DNA from: Theristus sp. LFF4_11
Taxonomy: Eukaryota > Nematoda > Chromadorea > Monhysterida > Xyalidae
Direction of reading: 5' to 3'
Assembly: GCA_030248135.1 (NCBI GenBank)
Contig: JASANC010002868.1
Coordinates: 1-64,000 of the forward strand
DNA: 64,000 nucleotides
Below, in pieces: positions 35,301 to 46,489 of the stretch (its first letter is position 1; every line of letters begins with the position of its first letter). A model generated the notes under the pieces. That model was not told where the DNA came from. It worked only from the letters and a program-made list of their open reading frames with translations, and ran no database searches. A program made the translations under genes and the position numbers.

Positions 35301-36374
35301 CCGCTGCCTCGCTGCGTTCGTCATCGACAGACAGTTCGCTCGCGGTGTTGCCGTGGAAGCTCTGCTGCAGTTGCGCCGGCGAGTCGCTGCATCGATTCGT
35401 TTTTGTTGCTTTCTCATGTGCCGTTCCACCATGTTAGTTTGTATTTTGCTCAATGTTAGCCGTTTATCTTCTGTGCCCGTCGTCATTGCGTATCATTGGG
35501 AAATTTTGTGTGACTGTTTTTTTCGTCGTTACCGCCTTCGAGCGCGTTGAGTTGAAATAAATTTGAGAAAAAAATTGAGAAGACAATGTTATTATTTCTC
35601 AGGTTTTCAATTTTATTCCATCCTCAACGCGGCCCGAGAACGCGGTACAGACCGATTGAATTGAGATGTTCAATTCAAAAGCTGCGCGTAGCACGGCCAT
35701 TTCGGTAGTCGGACGGGTCTCGCTCGAGTCTCGCGACACAGACTGCAGATTTCCACTTGATCTTTGCAACAGTCGAACTCCAAATTATAGCGAATCAGCG
35801 GATTTGTTGATGATGATTACGGTATGCATATGGTTTCGGTGCAAACCAAACTCCGCCCCCACAGCAATGCCTACACAGAAAACATGCATCACGCGACCAC
35901 CAACCAATCAGCGGATTCCCTATAATTTTGGGAGTTCCGACTGTACTCGTTTCTTGTTAATTTTCTTGTGTTATGGACTGACGGAGCTGACCAAATGGGT
36001 TTTTATTTTCCAACTGGTCGGACCAATAAGTGAGCCCGATTCACCACAAGCAGCCAATCAGCTGAAACCAGTAGCAGACAGAAGAGATAAACATTGTCAA
36101 AACCGACTGCTTAACACTCAAAACAGTCAACGCAATCAGCCACTGCCAGTCCCCACCCAAAAAATGCCTTGTCGGTCTCAACGCTCGTTCTCGTGTGCCC
36201 TTTCAAAAGCCAAACACGCGCCACTGGCTCCCAGCAAAGCAGCAATGGGGCACTTTGAGAACAGCAACACGTTGCACTCATAATTGGAAAACACCGGAAT
36301 AAGTAGCACGCAAAAAGACGCAAAGAGTAAACTCACGACGATGAGGCGACCGGAGCGCTGCGTCGAAACTTCAT
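32303..36374 (-). CDS. lgg-2: ATG8/LC3 ubiquitin-like autophagy protein (LGG-2 type)
   Basis: ATG8 proteins are conjugated to phosphatidylethanolamine and drive autophagosome formation and cargo capture. Exons (- strand): 36337-36374, 35220-35386, 34759-34904, 33964-34070, 33745-33817, 32303-32392; 621 nt, phases all consistent, 206 aa plus stop. The ubiquitin-like part starts near KYYRQRTTLEQRRKEVLDIQ, continues through FPGKVMIILERF, LPDLDRIKFLVPRDITLSQF and NQAIYFLIDDR, and ends REDGFLYMKYASQETFG. The final Gly is already C-terminal, so no ATG4 trimming would be needed before lipidation. About 90 residues precede the conserved fold and are Ser/Ala/Gln-rich with acidic and RRHSDP patches; an N-terminal extension is known for LGG-2 and LC3-type members, but this one is long. 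The 12-codon first exon was chosen because its donor phase exactly completes the next codon. Introns carry hAT-type and palindromic MITEs. Symbol is by similarity. Confidence 0.9.
32427..32556. repeat. Palindromic MITE (CAGTCGAACTC family), intronic copy
   Basis: TAAATTATAAGCAATCCGC near the left end is mirrored by GGATTGCCCATAATTTAAA at the right. The centre has TGATCACGTG and GCATGCTTTCTGTGCAGGC. It lies about 35 bases from the acceptor of the last ATG8 exon. Confidence 0.6.
32964..33725. mobile_element. hAT-type MITE (TAGAGATGTAAG family), full copy
   Basis: Termini TAGAGATGTAAGGGTC and GACATCTCTA, with C-run flanks so the 8-bp duplication reads CCCCCCCC. A/T runs lie just inside both ends. 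Part of the interior (TTTTTCGAAAGTTCAACAA) is shared with the TAGGGTTGTTAA family, so the two are related. It is in ATG8 intron 5 and ends 20 bases from the donor at 33744. A near-identical truncated copy is at 49443-50057. Confidence 0.8.
35772..35945. repeat. Palindromic MITE (CAGTCGAACTC family)
   Basis: CAGTCGAACTCCAAATTATAG at the left end, and its approximate reverse complement ending CCGACTG at the right, around GCATGC/CACGCGA-type words. In ATG8 intron 1. Confidence 0.7.
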
Positions 36375-36648
36375 TATGACGGCTGAAAAAAACTCATTTA
36401 TTTTCTTCAGCGCTTTTAAAAGCAGTTTGGTTTCACCGAAAAATGTGGCCGTCCATTCGTTTCTTCCAGTTTTCTCGTGTGCGATCTGTTTTTGTTCGTT
36501 AATAGAAGTGTTTCTTCTTGTGTTCCTCCCTCCTTCATTGAGATTCTGCCTGATCCTTGGATAAAGAAACAAAAAAATACACAGCCAATCGGGATCGAAA
36601 TGGCAGATGAGTGAGAATTGCGATTTTGAAAGCATTTCATAATACCGT

Positions 36649-37690
36649 ATTACCTCTATTAAACCCCCCCCCAAAATTAACCCCCCCCCCAAAAATAAAC
36701 CCCCACCCCCTCGACAAGTTTCCAAATAATCCCCCCAAAAATAATCCCCCATGGGGGATTATTGAAACTTGTTTGAAACACATACCCAGCGAATTCAGTG
36801 GCTGGTTGCAGTGAAAATGATGAAATTGTGCTACCAAAGGCCCCAAATGGATGAGTTAATGGTAATTTCATCACAAAAGGCTGTTGTAAAAGGAAATTTT
36901 TATGTAGAGTAAAAGTTTCTGCGAGTTCCTTCCTGCCATGGAAGGTATTTTTGCCATTTTGCCCACTCCTAAAAATGGTTTCCAAACAGTACCGAAGGCG
37001 AAAGCAAATTTTCGAGGGGGGGGGTGTCGTCACGTGGGGGGGTGCCAAAAAATTTTCAGTGGGGGGTGTCAGTCATGGTACAGTGACACCCCCCCAGGCG
37101 TGGGCCATGGGGGGGTGCACTATTGTAGAAAATTTTCTGGGGGTGCACTGTGCACACCCCCCACCCCACCCATGAGATTTTTTCGCTTAAATTTTGAAGG
37201 AAAAACGCTAAATTTTGCTGCAAAATCTTTGAAATTACAATGAAGAATGTCAAGTTATCATATATTTAGCTTATATTATAGACTTTAAAGACAAAAAATC
37301 ATGATTTTTGAGCAAAAATTTATGATTTTTGGGTGGTCCGAGAAAATTTTTGGGGGGTGTCACTGTTACTTAGGTCCATCTAGGGGGGAGGGTGGGGGGG
37401 GGCGGGGGGGGGGTGTCCAGCAAATTTAGAGGGTGGGGGGGTGTGGATGGTCCAGTGTCAGGTTTTGGGAAGTTGGTTTCGCGTGACCCCCCCCCCCCCC
37501 CCCCACGCGGCGGCCCCGGGTTCTCTGGGGGGCCTGTACCCCCCCCCCCCCCCCCCGTCTTCGGTACTTTTTCCAAAAAACCCCCCCCCAAAAAAAATAA
37601 AGCCCCCCCCCCCAAAAAAATAAACCCCCACCCCCAGAAGACGCTGAAGAAATAAACCCCCATGGGGGTTTATTAGAGGTAATACGGCAA
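36649..37690. mobile_element. Inverted-repeat element with C-run ends, interrupted by a hAT-like copy
   Basis: Left end CCGTATTACCTCTATTAAAC, right end GGTTTATTAGAGGTAATACGG, so about 22 bp of inverted termini followed by C/A runs. It contains a G/C-run hAT-like copy at 36987-37569. Target duplication could not be fixed, so the superfamily is open. Confidence 0.6.
36987..37569. mobile_element. Diverged G/C-run hAT-like element
   Basis: Starts CAGTACCGAAGG and ends CTTCGGTACTT, flanked by exact TTTCCAAA (36979-36986 and 37570-37577). It shares the TTCGAGGGG, AAATTTTGAAGGAAAAACGC and CAAGTTATCATAT words with the copies at 2028-4641. Confidence 0.8.
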
Positions 37691-39073
37691 TAACAAAATT
37701 GTTGCACTCACAGTTGTTCTGGGGCACCCCCCCCCCAAAAAAAAATTTTCGAATCTATCTCTATCAGACAGGTTTTTTCGGCTCAGCTATTATCTATCTA
37801 AAAAATTTCTCAACCAGTTGTCTATCTGAAAATTTTTGTCTTCGAAGACAGAAAATGAGTCAATTTTTTTACCAAATTTGACTATTTTTGTTCGAAATTT
37901 TTGAAAATATTGCTGATTTCAAGTAAAATACGCGTTTATACTTGATTTTGGTTCAAACTATGGTTTGAAGAACAAGGTTGAGTGCAACACAAGTGCGAAA
38001 GGAGGAAAAGAAAAGAACGACGGTTCGTCATATTTTATACTTGCTAGACTTAAACAAAAACTTCGCACTGAAATTTAAAAGAAATCTTGAAAAACCGAAA
38101 ATGCTGAAAAAAATCATGAAAATTTAACTCGGAAGAAACCTTTTTTTCAAAAAAAGGTCATGGTTTTCATTCCGTTCAGGGGGCTCTCGGCACGTACGGT
38201 CAATCTTTTGAAGCTGACGGAACGGGTATGGCCACGGGAGGGGGAGGGGGCACGCTAATGTGAACTTTTTTGCACAAAAAGTGAAAAAGCCAACAGAAAA
38301 AGAATAATGCTGCACTCATGAAGCAGTATTTGATGACCGCACATCTATGTTTCAACACAGCTACGCATCACTGAATGTGCCTTAACTTAATGAAAAGGTT
38401 TCTGAAGTCTCACTCGTGTATCGTTCGTTTTCGTCTCTGGTGGAGTAGTCTCTTCTTGTAGTCTCCGCCGTCTGCCTGCCTGAAAAAAGGACTGTGGTCG
38501 TTTTTTTGGTCAAAATGGTTCAATAAACGTCCTGCGATTCGAGCGACTCAAGGGATAATCCATGCCAAACAATAAAAACCAAAACGAAAACACACGTCGC
38601 ATTCGGATTCCAACCAATGAATGAAATGGGATTCCGTTCCTTCGGATACGGATTCCTGTAACCTTTTTTTGGTCATTGGTCAACGGTAAAAAACTAGTTT
38701 AGGTTTTATAAAACCATTTCACATTTTTTATAGTTTGGTTGCAGCAGTACCAAAGATGAGGGGGAGGGTTGGGTGGGTTTATCCCCAGCACGATATTTGC
38801 GTTTGGATTTTTTGGATTTAGGCTTCAGGATTTGAATTTGAGTTATTAAAAAGAGGGCGCCCAGTGACCACAGTGAATCTTTTAGAACTGATTTATTGGA
38901 CAATTGAATGTCTGACCCGCCACACATTGTTGTCATAGTATGATACAATTGAAACAGTTAAATGATCAATGCAAGTTAAAGCAATCACATCATAATCCGA
39001 AATAAAAAGAAAAAAACCAAGATTGGCGTCCGCGATTGGCGGTCGATTTTTTTTGAATTATTAAACCGAACGT
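37691..39073. other. Intergenic, no recognised gene
   Basis: Between the ATG8 5' end and the channel gene 3' end. AT-rich; short frames only. The ATG8 promoter should lie nearer 36.4-36.65 kb, before the inverted-repeat element. Confidence 0.5.
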
Positions 39074-39311
39074 GTATGGCCTATTTTTTTAAACGTGTCC
39101 CACTGAAATGACGTCATGTGCCACAAAACATGGGCTTGTCGTTCACAGCAAACCAGACTATCCGTTTAGCTGATTTCTTCCCGTAAACAAATGGTGAATG
39201 TCAAATCAGTCACGCCAAACTGAAATTTTGGTGCCTGTACTTTGACAAACGGGCGTTTTTAAATAAAATGACGTCACGTTAGTCCGGACACGTTTGAATA
39301 AATCCACAATA
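39074..39311 (-). repeat. ~240-bp MITE with AAACGTGTCC inverted ends, copy 1
   Basis: Inverted termini built on TTTAAACGTGTCC and GGACACGTTTGAATAAATCC, with TA-containing flanks that would suit a mariner-type mover. Direct-orientation copies are at about 44307-44543 and 45297-45533, clearly alignable along their length. Confidence 0.7.
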
Positions 39312-39926
39312 CCATTCCGGTGGTACGAGGAATGAAAACGAAAAATAATCATAAAAATGGCACGCAAAAACAGTAACAAAAACGGGAAAAACAAGAAAAA
39401 TCACTCAGAAAAGGGTGAACAATGTGGTAACTTTTGGTGAACAATGTAAACACTATACATGTAGTTAACACGCTGTTGAGCAATACTTTTGGATATATCA
39501 GTTTTCCAAAGAAAACTCAACAGCATGAAAGCAAAAAAAATGTCGCAAATCCTTGTCATTACTCATAAACATGTCCCAAAACCTGCCCTTTTTCAAAACG
39601 TCACCCCAAACCTGTCCTGTCTTAAAGCCCGTCTCAAGTTAACTAAATGGATTTATTTTTTAGAACAAAGTTAACCGCAATTTTAGAACAAAAACAGCTA
39701 AAAACCTGCAGCGTCCGACAGTATCATATTTTATTTTGGTCCCGAGACTCAAATGCATATTATTAGCCATATTAGGACACGTGTAAATAAGAAAGATAAT
39801 ACCTGTGTCGACAGGACCGGACTGGCATGCTTCAGTGGCAGGCTTTGTGACGGCGGTCGGGACACTTTTTTTTGTTTCATGCGAATCGACGACAATGCTG
39901 ATGCAAATAATTTCAGTGCAACTGAG

Positions 39927-42900
39927 TCACAAACGTCGGAGACAGCGACGAACAACGGTCCGATGACAATAGCAGACGGTGCTGTGCGCGAATGCGGTGC
40001 ACTTTTGCAGGATGTAATCGAACAATTCAACGAACGTCAGAAACGACATGCCCGCGTAGAGGCCGAGAGTGCCGCCGATTTGCGCCAATAGCTGCCAGCC
40101 GTCCATCGCCGGCGATTCCTCGACCAGCTCGTAGTGAATGTCCTGGAACACGTCAGAAATGACGTTTCTTTTTTTTTACCTAAGTCCTAGTTCGAAGACG
40201 GCGTACACTGAACACAGTAATAGTCCTAGTTCGAAGAAGGCGTACACTGAACACAGTAATAGTCCTAGTTTGAAGACGATGTAAGCTCAACGCAGCAATA
40301 TGATATACCGGCTGGTGCAGCACAATCGCAAACAATGTACAGGCGCGGAGAAAGCGGGAGCTGGGCTACAGCTGAAATCCATGCCAAAATTCTCATTCCG
40401 TGCCAAAAATTTATGCCATGCGGAAATTTACCGGTGCTCCGTTTTGCTTTTTCTGCATTTTGAAATGGAATGAATTTAGAGTGAACGTTTGGCATGGAAT
40501 TTGGCATGTTTTAAACCGTGAACGCAAATACACTAAGATTCGCGTTTACTTGTTTTGTGCAACAGACATCGCGTTATTAAGATAGAAATGGTGTGATAAA
40601 TAAACCCGTCGTTTTTCAAAACTCGCTTTTTTTGGTTTTGTCACATAAGTTTAAAATTTGAATAAAGCAATTCGATTGCACGACGCGTGACCACCGTTTT
40701 GGGTTTGTTTGACTGCCATTCAACAATGAACACACACACACCTTGAAATACACGTCTAGTCTGGCCAGATTCTTCTTCGCCGCCGCAATCGACATATTCT
40801 GCAGGTCGGGTCGTCGGACCTCCCAGATTTCGAGTTTCGTTCGAAGATAATTGCGTCGTGGCCAGAGGCTTTGCGTCACGGACTCCTCATAGTTCGAGTG
40901 CCAGCAGGGCGGCGGGCAAACGCTGTTGTTGCACACCCACTGTGCTTCCATGTCGCGGAGAATCTGTTGGAGTGTTTATAAACTCGAAATGATCACCAGA
41001 GTTGCAAAACGCACACATTGACATTATGCACTGTAGTAGTTCTCAATATTTGCTGCAGAACGAAAAGCTTTTGTTGTGTAAAAAAGGTTTGGGAAACTCC
41101 GCATACCTATGTGTCTGTCGCAATAGGGTACCATGCTAACCACCTGTACCAACCAGACCATCCGAACCCACGAAGACCACTTGATCGCAAGCCCACAAAA
41201 AAAATTTCAGCTGCGGAATGAACACCGGCATGCGGGCGCAGCACCGGCCACCCCTTAAAACGCCAATTATTGCTCATTTATTGCATTCGATCTGTTCTTG
41301 TGGGTTCTAAATTGTGACACCGACAGTTGCGGCCTGCGGGCTATGCCACCGGCTCGCGCTTGAGTGCTCGACAGACCGGTGTACCGCATGTGTACGCACG
41401 TGTCTGGTACCCGCAACTGTATGCGTCTGAACCGCAAACAGCAAACGTTGAGTATTTCAGTGTTACACGGTGCTCCAGTCCGCCGCACATTCGCCGCAGA
41501 GAGGAGATTTCAGGAAAAAGGGCTTTGCAGTTCGTCTCAGTCTTTTTGTCCACCAAAAAACCCTCCGACCCCGACCGACCTGTCGTTTGCACTCCATTTG
41601 CTCCTCGTTCTTGTAGTAGCACGCCGCCGGCACACGTTGCGTGTCGTCATAATTATCAGTGATGTCATTACCATCGAGCACGTCTCGCGCAAGGTGCACA
41701 ACGTCGTCGGTTGTTGCATTTTCACTGTCCGTATTCTCGAGTAGCGCCGGCTCGAGGAAATACTCCACCGGCAGGAGCTCAGCATCCGCGCAGTCGCAGC
41801 GCTCCAAGAGTCGTTGCTCGAAGCACGATTTCACGCAGCTCAACTGAGTATAGTTGAACGACTGACGTCTGCGCGAGACGCTGCGATTAGGGAAATGAAA
41901 GAGCGATCTTTTGCGGACACACGGGCCCTTCTATTTTCACTGTGTGATCAATCATGGTAGTGTGATAGTTTCTGGTTAGTTCTGGTAGATTTTACGCGTC
42001 GTTGTTACATGTTACAGAAAACGTTGGTACTAATACGGTATGTTGCTTCACCACACCAATATGCTACCAAATTGACTATATTGTGTTATGAGATAGTTAG
42101 ACGAGTTTACTGACAAACTTTCTAGCTTATGATCAACATCGTGACATAGCAACTTTTAGTAAAGCGCCTGTAGCACCAAAATTAGCATAGCAATTTCCTG
42201 GTGCGTAATTCGTCGGATGAGCAGCTGTTAGATATAGCATTTTTGTTCGTCTCTGGATAATCTCCCAAACGAAAAATAGGCATGCGACATAAAAAACAAC
42301 AGTTTCGGCTTTATCCGGTGTTGTCTATTTAAGCGAACAATTGTGCGCCGCACTGAAGTCGCAGATTGGCAGCGTCGTGTGCGCATCGACTTCGACCGTG
42401 GTTGATGCGCTCGACTTTGCGTAGCGCGACCGAGGCGACCGTTCGATAGCCGGGCGACACGTAGAAACCCTGCTCGGTGGGCGACGGCAGGTAACGGTGG
42501 TCGTGCACTTCCACCTGATGAACGCTAGTCTGGAGCACTGAGTGATGGCACAGTAAAGCGGCATTCATGAAGCAAGTATTCAGTGAAGCGCAGCTGTGTT
42601 AAAACATACATACAGTAGCTACGCGGTCGCGAATTATTGCTTCATGAATGCCCCTTAATGTTGCACAGTCACAAACACACTCTGGCACTCCGTGGTGTGC
42701 GATTGTGCAACAGTGTTGAACACTGTCGGTTGCTGTTGGGAATCAAGCAGCGATTTTGCAAATCGTGTCATCAAAATAAGTCACACGGTTACAGGTATCT
42801 TTTCTTTGCTGCAAACAAACTGGTTCAGAGTCATATGTAATTCAACAACAAAACGTTTGGTTGCCCATTATTCCTCTCTTCTTCACCACTGCAGTCATAC

Positions 42901-44765
42901 AGGTACAACAATATTTTGAAATTCACCCGAAAACCAATGGAGGGCTGATGTTCGAGGTATTCGTCGGACTGCGCGTTTAGCACCATGGACAGTCCGAAAC
43001 TGGGGCCAACAAACGCCACTCGACTGCTTCGCTGCGGCGTGATTGTGAAGCAATTTCCTAAATCGTCGAAAATTTTCCCGTTCATGTGTGTTTCAATTTT
43101 GTTGAAAAGCATAAACTCTATAAACGGTTGAATAAAGTTCACTTTTTTATTCTCCACCACCACGGTCTGCACTTAAAGGACTTGAAAACACATTTCACAG
43201 GGTGCTAATTTGTTCACGGTTAGCAACGGTTGTATTTCAGAGTGCGTATTTCGAGTTGCATTTGATTGATTCTGTCAGTACCATATCGACCCTGCGGCCA
43301 TCGAGTGAAATTCGTCGCATGACAAAGGCGTCCCTGGAACGAGCACTCAATCAGCATGTCGCTGATCTGATGGCCGAGCTCGTTGAAGCGCACCTGCACG
43401 ACGTGTACATATGCATACTGACTGTGCACTTTATCAATTAGAAAATACCTCGTTTCATCACTCATATTTCTCATTGATGCAGTCGAACTCCAAATTATAG
43501 GCAGTCCAGTTACTGGTTGGTGATGCGTGCTTTTTTGGTTAGCGCAATGCCTACACAGAAAGCATGCGTCACGTGATCAGCAACCAATCAGCTTGTTGCC
43601 TCTAATTTACACGACTGAGCATGCATTCATTCCTACTCTTAACAGAGATGTATTGTATTCATATTCAAACCCATAAAGGTATCAGCACAAATCACCTGAT
43701 TAGCATAGAGAATGTAGCGTAGATGTTTCTGGAGTTGCTCCCTGGACGCGAAGCTAGTGAAGCCGATGTCGTCGCCTTCCTCCTTGCGCAGTTCCACGAT
43801 GTCCCTCGCTAGATCGTTCAGATACGCTGGAATGTGCGCGTAACGCTCTTGGTCGAGTACGCTCCGTCGGACGGGATTCAAATTGCAAACGGTCACCGCT
43901 GGGAAGTCGAACGCGTCGTTTGAAATGTACCTGAGAGAACGTCGGAACAGAAAGTAGCGCCGCGTCAGGCGTCAAACTGATTACTGTATGCGTGCACTGA
44001 GTCGCATAATCAGATTAAAAAACAAAAGCCGACAGTCGATTGGTTTCAACGCTATTGTAGTTCAAACCTGACGCAGTTTTAAATTCAAACAGTGGTTTTA
44101 TTTGTTTGGCTTATCACTATCAGGTATTTCATCGTTTTTTAGATTCCACAAGTTTCACATGAAAACGATGGAGAAAAACATGACTGATTATGACAGCAAA
44201 AAAGTTCACGGCAGGCGTTAATTAGGAGACGCCGTTCATGAATCGTCTGAACGGCAGTTATCGCGATGAAACAACTCAGCACATCGACATAGGTATATCA
44301 GGAAGGTATTGTCGATTTATTCAAACGTGTCCGGGCTAAAATGACGGCAATTGCTTTAAAAACGCCTATTTGTCAAAGTACAGGCACTAAAATGTCAGTT
44401 TGGCGCAACTGATTCAACATTCGCCATTTTTTACGGAAAGAAATCGGCTAAACAGAAAATCTGGTTTGCAGTAAACGCCAAGCGCATGTTTGGCGAATCA
44501 TGACGTCATTTCAGTGGGACACGTTTATAAAAATAGGTCATACAACGTCACACACACACCTGACATTGACCGAGATATCGTAGCGTAAATAGTTGCAGAT
44601 GATTTTCGTGATCTGTATTGAGCACGCAGTCCACGCGCACAGCAGGAAGAAGCCGAACAGAAATCGAATCGATGACCGTCGATTGTGCCGCAGCGGTGCG
44701 AGACCGTGCGCCGAAATCTCGTAAATCGTTGAGCTCAAAATCTCCTTTGAGGATGAAATAGAGAA
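39927..44765 (-). CDS. DEG/ENaC-family sodium channel subunit
   Basis: Subunit of a trimeric, amiloride-type sodium channel of the plasma membrane. Exons (- strand): 44560-44765, 43696-43930, 43282-43393, 42927-43057, 42354-42514, 41580-41880, 40742-40963, 39927-40142; phases all join for 527 codons plus stop. In order: the cytoplasmic HG motif (EISAHGLAPL), TM1 (IRFLFGFFLLCAWTACSIQI), DFPAVTVCNLNP, LGHQISDMLIECSF, GRYGNCFTI, GLSMVLNAQSDEYL, a PGYRT stretch, NYTQLSCVKSCFEQ with ERCDCAD, CPPPCWHSNYEES and SLWPRRNY, LDVYFKDIHYELVEE, then pore TM2 with GGTLGLYAGMSFLTFVELFDY, including the Gly-x-Ser filter. No EGF-like insert, so it is shorter than touch-type degenerins. The start is unresolved: the first listed exon may be preceded by another, or the frame may open at an ATG near 44894. 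TTTATT near 39730 could mark the poly(A) site. Confidence 0.93.
40183..40300 (-). repeat. 39-bp tandem repeat, three copies
   Basis: Unit AGTCCTAGTTCGAAGACGG plus CGTACACTGAACACAGTAAT, at 40183, 40222 and 40261; the third copy is diverged. It lies about 40 bases upstream of the last channel exon, in its intron. Confidence 0.8.
43480..43617. repeat. Palindromic MITE (CAGTCGAACTC family)
   Basis: CAGTCGAACTCCAAATTATAG to TAATTTACACGACTG, with GTCACGTGATCAGCAACC inside. In the intron between channel exons at 43696 and 43393. Confidence 0.7.
44307..44543 (+). repeat. ~240-bp MITE with AAACGTGTCC ends, copy 2
   Basis: Opposite orientation to the 39074 copy; same termini and interior (GTTTGTCAAAGTACAGGCAC). 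It ends 17 bases from the channel exon boundary at 44560, within intron 1. Confidence 0.7.
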
Positions 44766-44970
44766 CTGTTGGCAGAGACGGATTCCAGTTATCTCCACTG
44801 ACGAAAAACAACCGCGCGTAACGTTATTCACACAACGATTTACGCATACATGTATGCTTTGCAATCGAAGTATGTGTACCGTATGTTTCGACAAGTAAAG
44901 TGCAAAAAAAAAACAAAAAAAAGGAAATTCAGAAAAATTTTTTTTTTGTGTTTGTTTGTAATAAATAAAA

Positions 44971-46055
44971 ATTATCTAAAAATGCGGAGGACGCATATAA
45001 AAGGAGGAATATGGCTTTGTGTAAGCAGTGAGAAACTTTTTTGCTTCACAACTATTTTCAAGTTTCTGATGTGGCACACGGATACAAGTACATAAGAGTT
45101 ATATTTTTGCGCCGCGTTTGTTTTAATGAAAAACCTAAAAACCTTCAAAGCGTTTTTCACTTGTCCTCTTCAGCTTAGTGTGAAATCACAGCATGTGCCA
45201 AATTCTGCAAACCTGTGCAGAAACAAAAAATTAGAGACTTCAAAGCGTTGCTGCAGATAAGCTTTATTGTTGATGACGTACGCACAGCTATGTAGGTACT
45301 GTGGATTTATTCAAACGTGTCCGGACTAAAATGACGTCATTTGGTTTAAAAACGCCCGTTTGTCAAAGTACAGGCACTAAAATTTCAGTTTGGTGTGACC
45401 GATTCGACATTCACCATTTGTTTACGGAAAGAAATCGGCTAAACGGAAAGTCTGGTTTGCAGTGAACGGCAAGCGCATGTTTGGCGGCACATGACGTCAT
45501 TTCAGTGGGACACGTTTAAAAAATAGGTCATACATACCCGTGACAAAAAGGTGTTGTCTTCCGTTAATTTTCACTTTCCTCCCCAATTCCAAAAAACCCG
45601 AAGGTACCAAAGTCCTGTGGATTGTTGTATGTACATAGGAGGAGTGTGGATATTGGCTGAACCGTCCGTTCCGTGAGCCATTGCGTTCGCCACAAGAAGG
45701 GGACATTGCCTTCGCCACAAGAAGGGGACAGTGTCTTCGCCAATGCCTCTGCGCAACGCTTTGTCCTTGGCAAAGCAGCGTCAGTGATCGAAGATGTTGT
45801 CTTTAATTTGGCAGCTTTATGTTACTATTTCCTCGAAATTCATCGAATGTAAAAATTTCGTTTGTCGAAAAAGTAAGAGGGCTACCATGTGCAACCGAAA
45901 TAATGAATAAACGGCGCAAAAATATGGCTCTTATGTACTTGTATCCGTGTGCCACATCAGAAACTTGAAAATAGTTGTGAAGCAAAAAAGTTTCTCACTG
46001 CTTACACAAAGCCATATTCCTCCTTTTATATGCGTCCTCCGCATTTTTAGATAAT
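44971..46055. mobile_element. Fold-back element with 144-bp inverted arms
   Basis: 44971-45114 is repeated as its near-perfect reverse complement at 45912-46055 (landmarks ATTATCTAAAAATGCGGAGG and CCTCCGCATTTTTAGATAAT). Between the arms lie a ~240-bp MITE (45297-45533) and a short direct repeat of CTTCGCCACAAGAAGGGGAC at 45686-45740. No coding capacity recognised. Confidence 0.75.
45297..45533 (+). repeat. ~240-bp MITE with AAACGTGTCC ends, copy 3
   Basis: Very similar to the 44307 copy and in the same orientation, inserted in the centre of the fold-back element. Confidence 0.75.
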
Positions 46056-46489
46056 ATTCTGACTTTTACATAAGTCCCAAAATCGGACAAAATTCAGAAT
46101 GCGTTGGGCATCCGTTCTTCCGAACTTCCCATTCGGCTTACAGCGATTACACTGATTTCATTTTTTGTTTTGGAGAGATGTCGCCCGTCAGGTTCCACGG
46201 CTGATTTACCCGAAATTGTCACGATTCAGTATCTAAAACTGTGCTTCCTTAAGAAATGTAACCCAAAAATCCTTGATCAGCGCATTGAATTACCCTGGAC
46301 TCCACAGATCTCCTGTTTTTTTGTTTTTGGACCGATCTCGCCAAGTTTCCACGGCTGATTCGCCCGAATCGTCACGACTTTGGTTATTTGGTTGCCGTTT
46401 TTCTAATTTTGTTTGTTTCAACTAATTATGTGCTTGAATTTGAGGGTTGCTACGCATTGTATTCGTCTTGTTGGTGTAGGCCAGGGGTT

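Noticed and set aside
34956..35486. 176-codon - strand ORF
   Set aside because: It is out of frame with the ATG8 exon at 35220-35386, whose frame joins its neighbours in phase.
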